Below are positions 31,308 to 42,084 of a stretch of 64,000 bases of DNA, in pieces (the first letter of the stretch is position 1; each line of letters starts with the position of its first letter). A model generated the notes under the pieces. It was given only the letters and a program-made list of their open reading frames with translations. It was not told the origin of the DNA and made no database searches. The stretch lies in NCBI GenBank assembly GCA_019828595.1, contig JAHQRK010000028.1, forward strand, positions 310,001-374,000, read 5' to 3'. The DNA comes from Aphanomyces cochlioides (Eukaryota; Oomycota; Saprolegniomycetes; Saprolegniales; Verrucalvaceae). Both the position numbers and the translations under genes were made by a program.

Positions 31308-32575
31308 TTAAAGGCACACACAATCCATGAGCGCAATGTGGATGCGATCCACGCCGAGCATATGGCTGCCGCCATCGCGAATTTGGTCAGGGTTTTGTTG
31401 AGATGTACGATGCAAACTACACCGACAAGTTAATGTCCACGCCAAACGAACCCGTGGATGCATCTCTTGAGCGTTGCTGCTGTTCTTGTTGTCGTGGTGT
31501 GTTGAACGATTCTCCAAGTTTTGCCGGATGAATTCAACCCACTTGGGGTGGAGGAGCGATTGCAGGGCATGGAGATCGCGAATACTTGCTTCTTCGACGA
31601 TGGAAACGACGATTTCGCCATCTTGGTGGCCATTCACAACCTCGGGGGGATGGACTTGCATTGCATCAAATAGGTACGACTTGGTGTCCCAAATGGATTC
31701 AAGCGACAAGTCTTGAAATGTGTCGACAAATGTATCGAGGTCACTCACGACTTGGCAGGTCTCGCGCGAATAAAATGACTCGTGGCGATTGTCACCGTCT
31801 TGTCGAGGGGAGCCAAAGAGAAACCATGAAAAGAACGCGGCGGTCGTTTTGAGCAAGTCACTCGACGCATTGTACCAACACTGGGCTTGAATATCCTGGT
31901 GAAGTTGTGCATTCTTAGCTTCCAGTTCGTGCAGCATATCTTGCGTCAATTTAGACTCGATCGTGTTGTCGAATCCCAATAGTGCATTGATTTCTTGATG
32001 AATCTGTGAATTTTCCGAGCACATTTGCATTACTTGCGCTTTCAAATGCTCCCGGAGCGCTTTTTTCCGTTTGCGATTCGCACGACACGCCAGGCGATTC
32101 TTGAGCCGACGTTGGATCGCCTTAGAATTGGTTTCTCCCTGCTCTTTCTTGTCTGGGGTCTTCTCAACGCTTGTGTGTTCATTTCCCTGGTCATTTCGAA
32201 ATGGAGTGTGCATTTTCTCAATCTTGACACCTATCCAAATCCACTTCATCCTATGATTCCCAACGAGCTTGTCAACTTACAGTACTGTCGAGCTTCGTCG
32301 GTGCATTTCGTGCATTCCCGGAGATGTCGGCGTAGGGAATTCGACCGTGCTGATACTCTGATTTGGCAAAAGATACACGCGACGCGTGGGATTTTCTTGG
32401 GTGGCTTCAAGAGAAATGTAATGGACGACGACGCCGACGACGATGCAGGCCCAACACCTCTTCCTTCGGCAGATGCAGACGGGACAGGCATAGCTTCGTC
32501 TTCTTCAAACACGGGCGATCCAAAGTATCTCCACTCTGGACCACGTCCGAGAGGTTTCTTGGCAGGTTTCATCAT
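31308..32575 (-). CDS. Zinc-finger/bZIP transcription factor
   Basis: Exon 1 (from ATG 32575) carries GPEWRYFG and a BED- or C2HC-like finger, CIFCQIRVSARSNSLRRHL with a following ECTKC. Exon 2 carries a bZIP basic region, RRLKNRLACRANRKRKKAL, with the invariant Asn and Arg spaced as in canonical bZIPs, then a heptad region and a C-terminal half of about 180 residues (CWYNASSDLLKTTAAFFSWF and on). Oomycete bZIPs often show variants in the basic region. A 50-nt intron (gtaagttgac to ttggatag, near 32230-32279) joins the two parts in frame. Without it the finger ORF stops and a separate ATG at 32249 would start a bZIP alone. The finger-bZIP fusion is my inference; the bZIP part is firm. The stop is at 31308. 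Confidence 0.75.
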
Positions 32576-33863
32576 CCCACGCCGGCTTGCTCCACGTCAA
32601 GCAGTCAAGATGCAAAATGATGTCTCCAAAGAAATTCAAAAAATTAATGTAAAAAAATCAATAAATCAGAATTATTTGCAGTATTTCTCTAAAAATAAAA
32701 TGTTTGATTGGCTGAAATAAAATAATAAATTATAATTGGCTGGAAATACGATTTTCTTTCTCCCAAGTTGAAGTGGCGACGAACATGATGCGCGGTACTT
32801 TGAGCGGTCTGATCGTGCACAGCAGAGTGCATGGAGTAAAGAAAACTCAAAATCATCCCCATGGTAAGAGGATCGAGACTGGACTGGTCGTACTTTCAAG
32901 GCATCGCAGATTTCCTCGAGACCAGTACATAAGATTGCACTGTGTGAGTCCCCGCTCAAGTGTGCCAACGGACATCCGTGGGGCAAATCCAAGCGAAACC
33001 ACGAAATATGCCTAAGTGTGGCTTTGCTCGTTGAGGAATTTCCAAGTCGAGGCACGCAATGATTTGAACGAGCTTTGCGCTCTTAAAGAAGAGCAAGAAG
33101 TACCGGACTAGTTGAATCGGGTAAAAGTGTTGGCCCGCAGTATGTCTCCTTGGTTCGGTGAGTCGCTCTATGCCTTTATTTCATGGATGCACCTGTAGAG
33201 ATGGAATAGCTCGAACTTTCATAGGCATCCACATGCCCCCTACGACTCGTGACGAAAGCACGTCAACCTGCCAGTCATCTCGAAGTTGGAATTCTATATT
33301 TTATGCTTGCATGCTCTGTGGCCACACGTCGAGGAGCTTATTGACTCTGTATGTTTGAACAAGCCAACGGGTCTTGTCTTATTTCCTGCTTCAAATAGGG
33401 AAAGAAATCAAACGCGTGTTCTGTTCTGGTTCGAAAATGACATGGTTCTCGAACAGCGCCTATGCATTTCATGTTGCCCAAGAAGCCTGATGAGGCCCCA
33501 TGGCGAAATACTATCTGCATGCTCGACGACAGCCCACCGCTTCAAGAGGAATAGAAAGGTCCAAAGACCTGCGTCATGTGCATTAAGTTGACTGCTCGAT
33601 GATACACGCAATGCTCATCTGGCCGATTATGTAGTGTTCGAACGGTAGCTGCGTCGCCATGGAGGCGGCAAGCGTGACAAAATTCTCGAATGCACCACTC
33701 GGTCTTTATGCAAAATAGCTCCAAAATCATGTTCGCCACCACCACGATCTTGTGGCGCCTCCTCTGCAGCTGCATGCATTTATTTCCGCAAGTCCAAGCT
33801 GATCCTAATGCGACTTTATGTTGATGGCGCACGATTTCGCTGCCAAGATCAAAACCCATTTTG
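32576..33863. other. 1.3-kb spacer, AT-rich at its left end
   Basis: Just upstream of the reverse-strand transcription factor there are two ATTGGCTG copies (about 32708 and 32738), which read as CCAAT on the gene strand. The remainder (32760-33860) has no convincing coding sequence. The reverse frame 32672-33055 matches nothing I know. Confidence 0.4.
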
Positions 33864-33949
33864 TCTCCTTTTCGTCTCCTTTTCGTCTCCTTTTTATCTC
33901 CTTTTCATCTCCTTTTCATCTCCTTTTCTACTGGTAGTCTCCTTTTTTG
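33864..33949. repeat. 11-bp tandem repeat (TCTCCTTTTCR) upstream of CxHGG gene 1
   Basis: Six units of TCTCCTTTTNN lie at 33864-33929 and one more after an 8-nt interruption (33938-33949). The same unit flanks both sides of the retrotransposon (38765-38780 and 50415-50435), which lies upstream of CxHGG gene 2. The array therefore belongs to the duplicated promoter region of this gene family. Confidence 0.75.
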
Positions 33950-34295
33950 TTGCGCATTGATATTCCATCACAACACCTTGCCAGACCACTCGACCATGGA
34001 AACCTCCACCTAAGCATGCTTCGAACGTTCAAATAGCGATGAGCCTACAAGCTCTGCAGGTTTGAATACGTCCAGGAAACCTTGTCTCGTGAGGAATTTC
34101 TGAAGAGGATTGGTGGTCTCGAAGAACGGCCGTGTGGGATGCTGCGCGACGACGAATTTTCTCTTCTACAATATCACATTTCTTGGAGACGTGACGTCGA
34201 CCATCGACCACAAAGCAATTTGCGCGACGCCTCGAACTCCCAGCTCCAAGATCTACCCCTCGAGTGTATTGAAGCCCGGTCATTGAGATTGACTC

Positions 34296-34793
34296 ATGTC
34301 ATCCTTGTCCTTTCAACCGACCACGAGTGCCGTCGTGCCAACGAAAGCTCCTCGACGTAAGAAGATCCGCAAAGTTTGTGCGACCCGAGGCTGTGTCAAT
34401 TTTGCTCGATACCACGGAGTGTGCACACAACATGGTGGTCGTCATTTGTGCTCTGTAGCAGCTTGTCCCCGTGTCGCCCAGTTTGGCGGCAAATGCGCCG
34501 GGCACGGAGGCATCAAGCCATGCACTGTGTCTGGATGTACGCGAGCCGTTCAGTCGCGAGGAAGATGCAAACCACACGGCGGTGGCGGTCGATGCCAAGC
34601 GGATGGCTGTTCCAAAAGCTCGATTTCAAACGGCCGCTGCCGTGGCCACGGAGGCGGCTTGCGTTGCCAGGTCGTTGAATGCGCCAAGTGGGCTCAGGTT
34701 GACAGCTACTGCGTCCGCCACTTTCGCGAACGCGTTGCGTCACAGCGTGAATTATCGCTCTTTGGCAATTCGATCAACGTATTAAATAACTAA
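34296..34793 (+). CDS. Cys-His-Gly-Gly repeat protein, WRKY19-like (copy 1)
   Basis: A single-exon protein of 165 residues with a basic start (APRRKKIRK) and five tandem units of the form C-x4-C-x6/7-G-x-C-x2-H-G-G. Examples are CATRGCVNFARYHGVCTQHG, CTVSGCTRAVQSRGRCKPHG and CQADGCSKSSISNGRCRGHG. The end is FGNSINVLNN. Such proteins are abundant in oomycetes and are labelled WRKY transcription factor 19-like, although they lack the WRKYGQK domain. The regular Cys/His spacing suggests metal binding. Two further copies lie at 50833 and 51877. Function is unknown. The gap 33950-34295 holds a homologous leader shared with copy 2. Confidence 0.75.
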   Translation: MSSLSFQPTTSAVVPTKAPRRKKIRKVCATRGCVNFARYHGVCTQHGGRHLCSVAACPRVAQFGGKCAGHGGIKPCTVSGCTRAVQSRGRCKPHGGGGRCQADGCSKSSISNGRCRGHGGGLRCQVVECAKWAQVDSYCVRHFRERVASQRELSLFGNSINVLNN

Positions 34794-35605
34794 TCCACGA
34801 CTGTACGCATGTGACGTTCTTTGTCGTGGATGGAGCAAGTTTTCCGTGCCATGATCTCCATCCTTGGTGCACAGATAGGCAGAGCTGCTTCTTGCTGCTG
34901 ACACTCCGTAGACCGAGGTAGTTTTCCTCGAGCACCGTTTCCTCGACGTGTTCTGGCATATTCCACAAGGGCTCATGGATTCCTGAAAAAGTTCTGCTGA
35001 CATGACTTTGGCACAGCGTGATCTAAGCAAGCCCAGACTCCCAATGCCAAGCACTGGGAGCCGCAAGGAAGACAAATACAAGACGTGGAACAGCTACTAC
35101 TCGTAGTGCGCGCCTTGCAACAACTAGTCCCCCTTGTCGTCATTTGATCCACGACCAACTCTCTCGGGTTTATCGTGACACACCGACTCTAATTGCGTTG
35201 CTTGGCGATGTATTCCAACTTGCGGCCATGCGTGTCACGATCTCGATGTTGTGGTTGACGAAGCCTGTTGACGAACTGTTTTTGCTGACGCATCCAGCTG
35301 CAACGCAAGTCCAGGGCAGCTGGGCGTCCTTACTGCCTTGTTTACTCAATCGTTAGCTATGCTTACAACGAGCAAGAGGTCGTCTATCCAGTCCATGGTC
35401 CATGGTCCTCCTTCATTGTGATTTCCTCTCGAGTGGCTGGAAATACTGTGTATCCAACATTGCATGGGATTGGTCGATTGGGAAGTACGTTTTATAAAAA
35501 ACCTAAATAGACCATCAGTTAAATCCATAGAAGATGCACACCAGTTAGGTTTTTTACATAAAACCTTTAGGTTTTTACTTTTTTAACGCAGACAGCCACT
35601 TGAAG
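34794..35605. other. 0.8-kb spacer with an inverted repeat before the GPDH gene
   Basis: No supported gene. Near its end, AAAAAACCTAA (35496-35506) is inverted at 35545-35555 (TTAGGTTTTTT), and a third copy, AACCTTTAGGTTTTT, follows at 35562-35576, about 30 bp before the ATG at 35606. This may be a promoter element specific to this gene. Confidence 0.4.
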
Positions 35606-36965
35606 ATGCTCGGCTTTCTCTGTCGCCGGACAACCCGACACACTTCGATCTTCCCTCGACGTCCAACAAGTCAACGCATCATGACACTCCACCTTGGCGT
35701 CGCCAGTGCTACGAACGCTGGTCTCCCTGGCGCCTTTAATGAATCCGTCAAAGTCTCCGTCCTCGGCGGAGGAAACTTTGGAACGGCCATGGCGCAAATC
35801 GCTGCAAGACAAGGACACCAAGTTTCGTTGTACGCACGTGCTCCTGAAGTTGTGGATTCAATCAATTCCACCCACAGCAATCCACATTTTTTCCCCGAGA
35901 TTGAGCTCCTGCCCAATATTTCAGCCACGACCAGGTACAACTGACGGCGGGCATGATTGTTAAACGTGTGGCTGCTGTAGTGTCCAAGAAAGCTGTGCAA
36001 ATGCAACCCTCGTGCTCATTTGTATCCCAGCGCAGGCAACCCCCGACTTTTTAGCCCAGAACCGCGACGCTATCCCGACGGATGCTATCCTTGTCGTGAC
36101 TTCGAAAGGTAATTTCAGCCGTGGAAATACTGGAAACGTCATTTGCTTGTTAGGTCTCTACCTCAAGACGAAACAATTGTTATCCATCCCCATCTTGGAA
36201 GCCATGGGCCGAGACCAGCCACTTTCCTTCTTGTCCGGGCCGTCGTTTGCCTTGGAATTGATGCAAAATCAACCATCTGCAGTGGTAATACTCCCAACCT
36301 TCTTGACTTCGAGCAAATTGATCAATTGGCTGTAGGTTGTCGCGGCACGAGAACTCTATCATGCCGTGCGCGTCCAAAGATTGCTCTCAACTGTAGACTT
36401 TCGCGTCTACAGCTCACAAGACATTATTGGCGTGCAGTTGGGTGGTGCGTTGAAGAATCCTTTGGCCATTGGCGCCGGAATGATTGAAGGCAGTGGTTTG
36501 GGCATCAATTCACTGGCTGCCTATGTCACGCGCAGTTCCTTGGAGCTTCAGAAGCTATGCATCGCCATGGGTGGTCTTCCTCATACGATTTCTGGCCTTT
36601 CTGGCATTGGTGACTTGATGCTGACGGCTTTTGGCAGTCTTTCTCGAAACCGACAATGTGGTATTCGTCTCATCAAGTAACTCGACAAACCAAACCAACT
36701 GATTGACCATTCTCCATGTTTGTAGAGGCGAATCGAAGGACACGATCTTGAAGGAATCAACGGTGGAAGGCGTGCCAACAGCTGAAGTTGCTGTCTACTT
36801 TGCCGACAAGTGTGGCTTGGACTTGCCAATCTTTCGCACCGTGAACGACATGATCCAGGTCTATCCTTGAGTTTTCTCCTCGCCTAATCACCTCCTAATT
36901 AGGGCCGCGTGAATGCCGACGACTTGCAGAGCATCTTGATGAATCGTCCACTCAAGTCCGAGTAG
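35606..36965 (+). CDS. NAD-dependent glycerol-3-phosphate dehydrogenase
   Basis: Six or so exons. An Arg-rich start (MLGFLCRRTTRHTSIFPRRP) looks like a mitochondrial presequence. The NAD-binding fold begins VSVLGGGNFGTAMAQIAARQ. Further blocks are LVLICIPAQATPDFL, LSFLSGPSFALELM, LGGALKNPLAIGAGMIEGSG with the catalytic Lys, and a short SRNRQCGIRLIK. The end is DLQSILMNRPLKSE. This is the GpsA/GPD1-type soluble enzyme that interconverts dihydroxyacetone phosphate and sn-glycerol 3-phosphate for lipid synthesis and redox balance. Introns lie near 35935-35985, 36108-36152, 36282-36334, 36679-36724 and 36857-36902. Targeting to mitochondria is inferred only from composition; a second Met after the leader (MTLHLGV) could give a cytosolic form. 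Confidence 0.9.
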
Positions 36966-37426
36966 ATCAGGCTGTATGACGTGGCAGCCTCTCCGTTGAG
37001 ATAACTTTCCTGTCGTGTGTCAATGAAGTTTATAAACCCCTACACGCCTCAACCCCATTAACCCCAAAATAATAAACCCCTGAGCCATAAACCCCTTAAC
37101 GCCTGAACCGCCAGTCTTTGGAAACATTACTACCGTGGGTAAGGCACTAAATTGAAAACCATGACACCAGGGCTTAGACCGTGCTCACGACGATTTGATA
37201 GAGTTCTAGAGATAGCCACAAAGACCATGAGCTCGTTGGATAAGAGTCGTGGATGGCCACGCATTGTGGTGTGGTCGACACGTCACTATTGAAATAGTCA
37301 CTATTTTGAATTTCATATTGTAAAGCCAGGTAAGATTAGTATAAACTTATATATGTCACTATTGAGATGTCACTAAAAGTTCGAACAACGCATTGTGGTG
37401 GACATTTGTCACGTGATCCATCGATC
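36966..37426. other. Spacer with degenerate AAACCCC and GTCACTATT repeats
   Basis: 37027-37105 holds three copies of ATAAACCCCT plus related AACCCC units, resembling a degraded telomere-like or simple repeat. 37277-37372 holds three GTCACTATT copies, two followed by GA, close to the next gene start. No gene seen. Confidence 0.45.
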
Positions 37427-38519
37427 ATGGAGCTCGACGTGCTGTACATCCCGTATAGCCATTCCCTGCCTGCGTCCGTCTACTCTGGCCTTCAAACGCA
37501 TTCGTATTCGTCGTACAATGCGATCTACAACGCTTTTGAGCTCTACTGGCTGTGTATCTTGCCACTCCTGGTCGTTGGTATTCCAATCTGTCTTTCTTGC
37601 ATTCCAGTCGAGCTGGCGCTTCGATCGATCCTTGTACGTATCTACTTTGATTACAGACTTGATTGTACTCATGGTGGCTTATAGAAACCACGTTTAACGT
37701 CTCCGACAGCGTCTCCCGCCAAGCAATTGAATCCTGCGTGGACAATCCCAAAGCACGTAGCCGTTATTATGGACGGCAATCGACGATATGGACGCACGAA
37801 ATACGGCATTCCAGTCAAAGGACATCATGAAGGAAGCCAACGTGTCGTGGATTTCCTTACGTGGTGTATGGAAGCCGGTGTCCAGGTTCTAACCTTGTAT
37901 GCCTTCTCGACCGAGAACTGGAACCGAGATGCAGCTGAGGTGAATGCTCTCATGGGTATTTTCGAAACCTTCATGAACGATATCATCCCCGAAGCGCTTA
38001 CCCGCGACATTCGTGTCTGTGTTCTTGCGTCTGATAGTGCACGGCTTCCAGTCCATGTCAAAGAATCAATTCAAAAGATTGAAGAGGCCACAAAGAATTG
38101 TTCATCATTCACACTCAATATCTGCGCGAGGTAGAAAACCCACGACGTTCCATTGGGCTCATGTAAGATGTAGCTACGGCTCCAGAAATGAAATGGTCAA
38201 TGCATGCCGGAGTATTGCAACTCAAGTTGCATCTGGCGCAATACACGCTGAGGAAATCAACGAAGACACGATTAGCCGGCATTTGCTCACACGGTAGACC
38301 CCATTTGGTACAATCCTTAGAAATGTCTTTAGAAACGTTCCAGACCCCGATGTGCTTGTGCGAACGTCTGGCGAGCTCCGCTTGAGCAACTTTCTCATGT
38401 TCCAATGCGCGTACTCTGAGTTGATCTTCCTCGACAAGATGTGGCCGGCGGTCACACACGACGACTTTGTCGGCATCTTGGACGAATTCAACCGTCGCAA
38501 ACGCCGCTTTGGTAAATAG
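37427..38519 (+). CDS. cis-Prenyltransferase (undecaprenyl/dehydrodolichyl diphosphate synthase)
   Basis: An N-terminal hydrophobic segment (ELYWLCILPLLVVGIPICL) precedes the catalytic domain. The catalytic domain has AVIMDGNRRYGR (the catalytic Asp), KGHHEGSQ, LTLYAFSTENWNR and, in the last exon, LVRTSGELRLSNFLMF. All conserved regions of the UPPS/DHDDS family are present and the end is NRRKRRFGK, stop at 38519. The enzyme extends farnesyl diphosphate with cis isoprene units to make the dolichol backbone used in N-glycosylation and GPI synthesis. The membrane segment fits attachment to the ER. Four exons are separated by introns near 37636-37684, 38131-38170 and 38296-38339. No separate NgBR-type subunit is seen, and the RxG-type C-terminal motif is not evident, so partner dependence is open. 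Confidence 0.9.
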
Positions 38520-38780
38520 ACAGTGAGCCCAATCCAAATTGTGGCGAGAAAGTCGGCGGGTGTTGCTGCTCGACGGCTGTCATGGCTCCAAGTTGGATCT
38601 TGAATAGACATAGGAACGATTTTCATTTTTAGAGTTAACGTATCATTTTTGCGTTTACTCTCTGTAAATACAAAAGACACTAAACCAATCAGAATTTAGA
38701 ATTTTAATTATGAGATATGGACCTCAAACTTGTGCATACTTAATCAAAGAAAATGGAGATCAAGTCTCTTTTTACTCTCC
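38520..38780. other. Left flank of the retrotransposon insertion
   Basis: AT-rich and non-coding. The last 16 bases (38765-38780, TCTCTTTTTACTCTCC) are part of the 11-bp TCTCCTTTTNN array that continues to the right of the element. The terminal CTCC (38777-38780) is the target-site duplication. Confidence 0.6.
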
Positions 38781-39594
38781 TGTGAAGGAGAAAAATCCTG
38801 TGAAACTTGGGACATTTGGTAACCCTACAACCCTCAAGCCGCCCGAGCCGTCGCGTCAACCCGTTCATGTCACTCACGTTGAAGACTCCAGACGACCTGG
38901 CTTTCCCGGGAACTCCTGGGAAGCGTCGGAACGATCGGAACCAGGAAAGAACCACAACGTTACAAAGAGGCGAATTACAGCGGCATCCAAACCAGCCCAA
39001 CTGACTCGCAAAACGGCAACTTTTATAGCTACTACCACCAATGATACAAGAAGCAACGGCAGAACCAGTCGACAACGAAGAGTGAGTAAGAGCAGTCACA
39101 AGTGTGAAGAACGACAAGGAGGGTGCACTCACGGTGTCACGACGTGTAAAGAAACTAGATTAGCTTTCCATTAGGATTAAATCGAATAATGTACTTCCTC
39201 TTTTGCGGTGTATGAGCCACTGAGTTCATCTGCTCTCTTGTTGTGTAGTATCAGCGTCAAGAAGACTGTTGGAGCGGCCGCGTGTATCACCAGCGTCCGT
39301 GTCCTGTTGTTGGTCGGCCGAGTTTCATTCACGGCGACCTCTGGTTCCCCCTGCCTTGTTGTCAACTGCGACACACACCCTTCTTCCTCTGCCCCTGCCT
39401 GCTTTGCCTGCTCCGTGTCAACTGCGACTGTTGTCGGCGAAGAGTCAGCCCCCCCCATTTCCCCACTCCCAGACCCTTGCAAAGTCCTTGAAGCCCCATC
39501 GTACCCGAACTCGGAGTCAAAAGCTCTACAAATTACCTGTCACCTAGACATTCTTGTGCGGGCGTGCTTTCTTTGTGCGTCAACCTTCCCCACA
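38781..39594 (+). repeat. 5' LTR
   Basis: 814 bp, TGTGAAGGAG to CCTTCCCCACA. It matches the 3' LTR almost base for base. Differences seen by eye are a few transitions, one transversion and a shorter poly-C run near 39447. Confidence 0.92.
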
Positions 39595-39596
39595 AG

Positions 39597-39613
39597 TGGA
39601 GCGCCAGACCGGG
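39597..39613 (+). other. Primer-binding site of the retrotransposon
   Basis: TGGAGCGCCAGACCGGG starts 2 nt after the 5' LTR. Its complement ends in CCA, as expected for a tRNA 3' end primer. I did not identify the tRNA. Confidence 0.65.
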
Positions 39614-39624
39614 TTTAGCCTCCA

Positions 39625-41018
39625 ATGAGTTCGAATACGATCAATGCTGAAGAACCACCACACGTGGAAGAAGAACAACCGCCGCTTGACGAAACGCGCC
39701 ATCTTACGCCGGTTTCGCCTACGTGGTATACGCAGGAAGGCGAGATTCGGGGACCTCAGGGTCCTCCCTTGTCTTCCTACCGAGGGGATCCCATCCGTCA
39801 ATCACATGGATCGGGAACACCATCGGAACACGGCACTACCTCAGGTGCCCAAACTGTGGTCACACAGTCGATGCTTGAGTCCAAGCTTGATGCAAACAAC
39901 GCCACTCTGATCCGACAATTGATGTCAATGATGCGAAAGGCGGAGGACGCGAATCCTTCCCTTCCTGATGATGACGGTGGCCCTTGGGATCTCGAGGATG
40001 AGCCTGCCCCGGTGGGTGTCGCGGAAGAACGTACAAGAACACTCAGGCTCATGCCTGTCGAGCCCTTGACCATTTTCAATGGAGAGTTCAGTGATCGAGA
40101 CACTGCCGGCACTTGGTTGCGGAAGTTCGAAGAGACCAGCTACGCCTGCCAATGGTCGGATGAAGAGACCCGACGACGATTTCGATTGTATACCACCAAG
40201 TATGTACAAGAATAGGTTTCCCAGTTGGAGGGCCCTCCAAAGCGTACGTGGAGACAATTGCGCCAAAGCTTCATGAAGGAATACGTCCAGAGCGCCATTG
40301 ATCAAGAAGACTTGTACTACTGCATGTATCAAAAACCGCACGAAAAAGTGAGGGCCTACTTCGTCCGACTTAAAGCTGCGGCTTTGCGAATCGGAGTGGA
40401 CTATCGGAAAAATCGGCGACATTTGGACCGACACATCGATCACTTTGCACGAACATTATACGACCGATCTTTGGGCATGGCCATCAGCCGCCAGCACTTC
40501 CAGTCCATTGTTGACTTGGAAAGATTCGTCGATCGAATGCGTAAATCGGAAGAAATTGACGAATTCATGGGAAAAAGTTACCCTCTGAACCGGCCAACTA
40601 CGGCGACACCTATGAATTCTCAAGATCGAACCAAGGCGAAGAAAGGAAATGTCCAATTTATTGACACCCCCACGATCGAGCGTCGATGTACAAATCACCA
40701 CCGGCATCTCCCACGACATCACGAGCTGAGATATTTGCCCTTGGGCGAAATTATGGGAATGCCAGGAAAATGAAGTGCAGCGAGTGCGGGAGAGAGCACT
40801 ACTCAGTAGATGGTCAGTGTTGGGCGAACGTCTATTGCGTTCTATGCAACAAAATGGGCCATCCAGACTCGAACTGCTTCAAGCTTGGCCAATTTGCGTT
40901 CCTCCTCACAACAAATACGAACGATGCGAAAAAAAGGGAGAAGATCGTGGAACTCAAAACATTCCTGGAAGCGCATGGACTTGAAAACATGCCATCATTG
41001 GAATGTTTAAACTTGTAA
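39625..41018 (+). pseudogene. gag-like region with CCHC zinc knuckles (interrupted)
   Basis: ATG 39625 opens a Pro/Glu-rich N-terminus. The capsid-like part has LTIFNGEFSDRDTAGTWLRK (about 40060), typical of retrotransposon gag. The frame is interrupted by a TAG at 40213-40215 and continues in the same frame to 40773. Two zinc knuckles follow in another frame (40770-40880): CSECGREHYSVDGQC, an irregular version, and CVLCNKMGHPDSNC, a canonical CX2CX4HX4C. The protein packages element RNA. The stop and frame change would prevent translation of a full-length product unless suppressed. Confidence 0.75.
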
Positions 41019-41401
41019 GTCCGGAGGCCCCGCTGCGCCTCGATTGTGCCGGACTGACTCAAGCACAAACCCACAGAACAAAAAGGAAAAAAGAAGAAAA
41101 CCCCAAGAAAACCCAAGAAAAATCGTCGACAAAAGTGACGGAAATCTCCAACGAGCAGGAAGAAATCATCAAGAAGAAAAAAGGAAAGCTCCAAGGGATC
41201 CCGTGTCACTCTGCATTTTGCATAGAAAACAAGAATCCAGTAATTTGGAATATATCGATCAACTCCGAGAAACCCATGATTTCAACTCACTTCGCCGCCA
41301 AGGACAGCACAATCTAACCTTGGGGGTTAGAATTACAAGAAGGCGAGACACTGGGATTTTTCTCGGAGCCAGAGAGAGGACAAAAAGGGAGTCACCAAGC
41401 T

Positions 41402-41932
41402 TTGCTCAATGCAAAAATCATGAATCATGACTCAGTAATTCTGGCCGATACCGGAGCCGATCTGAGCGTACTACATTTGAGAGCAGTGGAATGGCTTGGA
41501 TTACCCATGGATACCCGACGGAAGACTCAAATAAATGGACTTGGATCGAATTCTGTTTTCACCCTGGGCACCGTACCCGTCAAGATCACAATTGGAAATG
41601 GTCTAGTTTATTGCCTCGAGATCGATGTGTGCGACTTGGGTGATGTCAGTTTCAATGTAGTGCTGGGCATGGATTTCCTCTCTCGAGCCCATGTTACAGT
41701 CGATACCGCTCGGCGTGAGATGTCGTTGCCAGACGGAGAATGTGTGGAATTATTATATCGACCCGCACACTACCAACGAGGGACCGTACATTACGTGGAA
41801 ACAACGAAACAAACTTGGATCAACCCGGGGGAATCCATTATTGTCCCCTTTGGAGCAGTTCCCCCCCCCACATCGAAAGCGACTGTGAATATTGGGTGCA
41901 CCGGGGGAAGAGATGGATCACCACCATGTTGA
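41402..41932 (+). CDS. Retrotransposon aspartic protease
   Basis: The frame holds ILADTGADLSVLHLRAVEWL, the catalytic Asp-Thr-Gly of retropepsins, and VVLGMDFLSRAHVTVD, the usual second conserved block. It lies between the zinc knuckles and RT but in a different frame from both. The Lys-rich stretch 41003-41317 upstream may be a nucleic-acid-binding linker. The region from 41933 to 42084 contains no clear domain. Confidence 0.78.
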   Translation: MLNAKIMNHDSVILADTGADLSVLHLRAVEWLGLPMDTRRKTQINGLGSNSVFTLGTVPVKITIGNGLVYCLEIDVCDLGDVSFNVVLGMDFLSRAHVTVDTARREMSLPDGECVELLYRPAHYQRGTVHYVETTKQTWINPGESIIVPFGAVPPPTSKATVNIGCTGGRDGSPPC

Positions 41933-42084
41933 GCGGATCAAACATACTCCCCGTGGCTGCCCGAGTCACCAACATTAGTTCTATGGGGGTGAGCCTATTG
42001 CCTCGTACGATTCTGGGAGCCGTAGCTGCCAGGGGGAACGACCGATGAATCCCAAAATGATCCGCACAAATAGCAACCGATATC

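Noticed and set aside
32672..33055. Reverse ORF of 127 residues upstream of the zinc-finger/bZIP gene
   Set aside because: No domain, composition similar to neighbouring non-coding sequence, and it would collide with the promoter of that gene.
34296..34793. True WRKY transcription factor
   Set aside because: The WRKYGQK motif and its C2H2 finger are absent; only the short Cys-His-Gly-Gly units are present.
37027..37105. AAACCCC repeats as an internal telomere
   Set aside because: The units are irregular and do not match the CCCTAAA unit expected for oomycetes; treated as simple repeat.
39210..39618. Forward ORFs inside the LTRs (136, 92, 130 residues)
   Set aside because: They occur in both LTRs, are Ser/Pro/Cys-rich without domain signature, and differ after small indels; non-coding LTR sequence.
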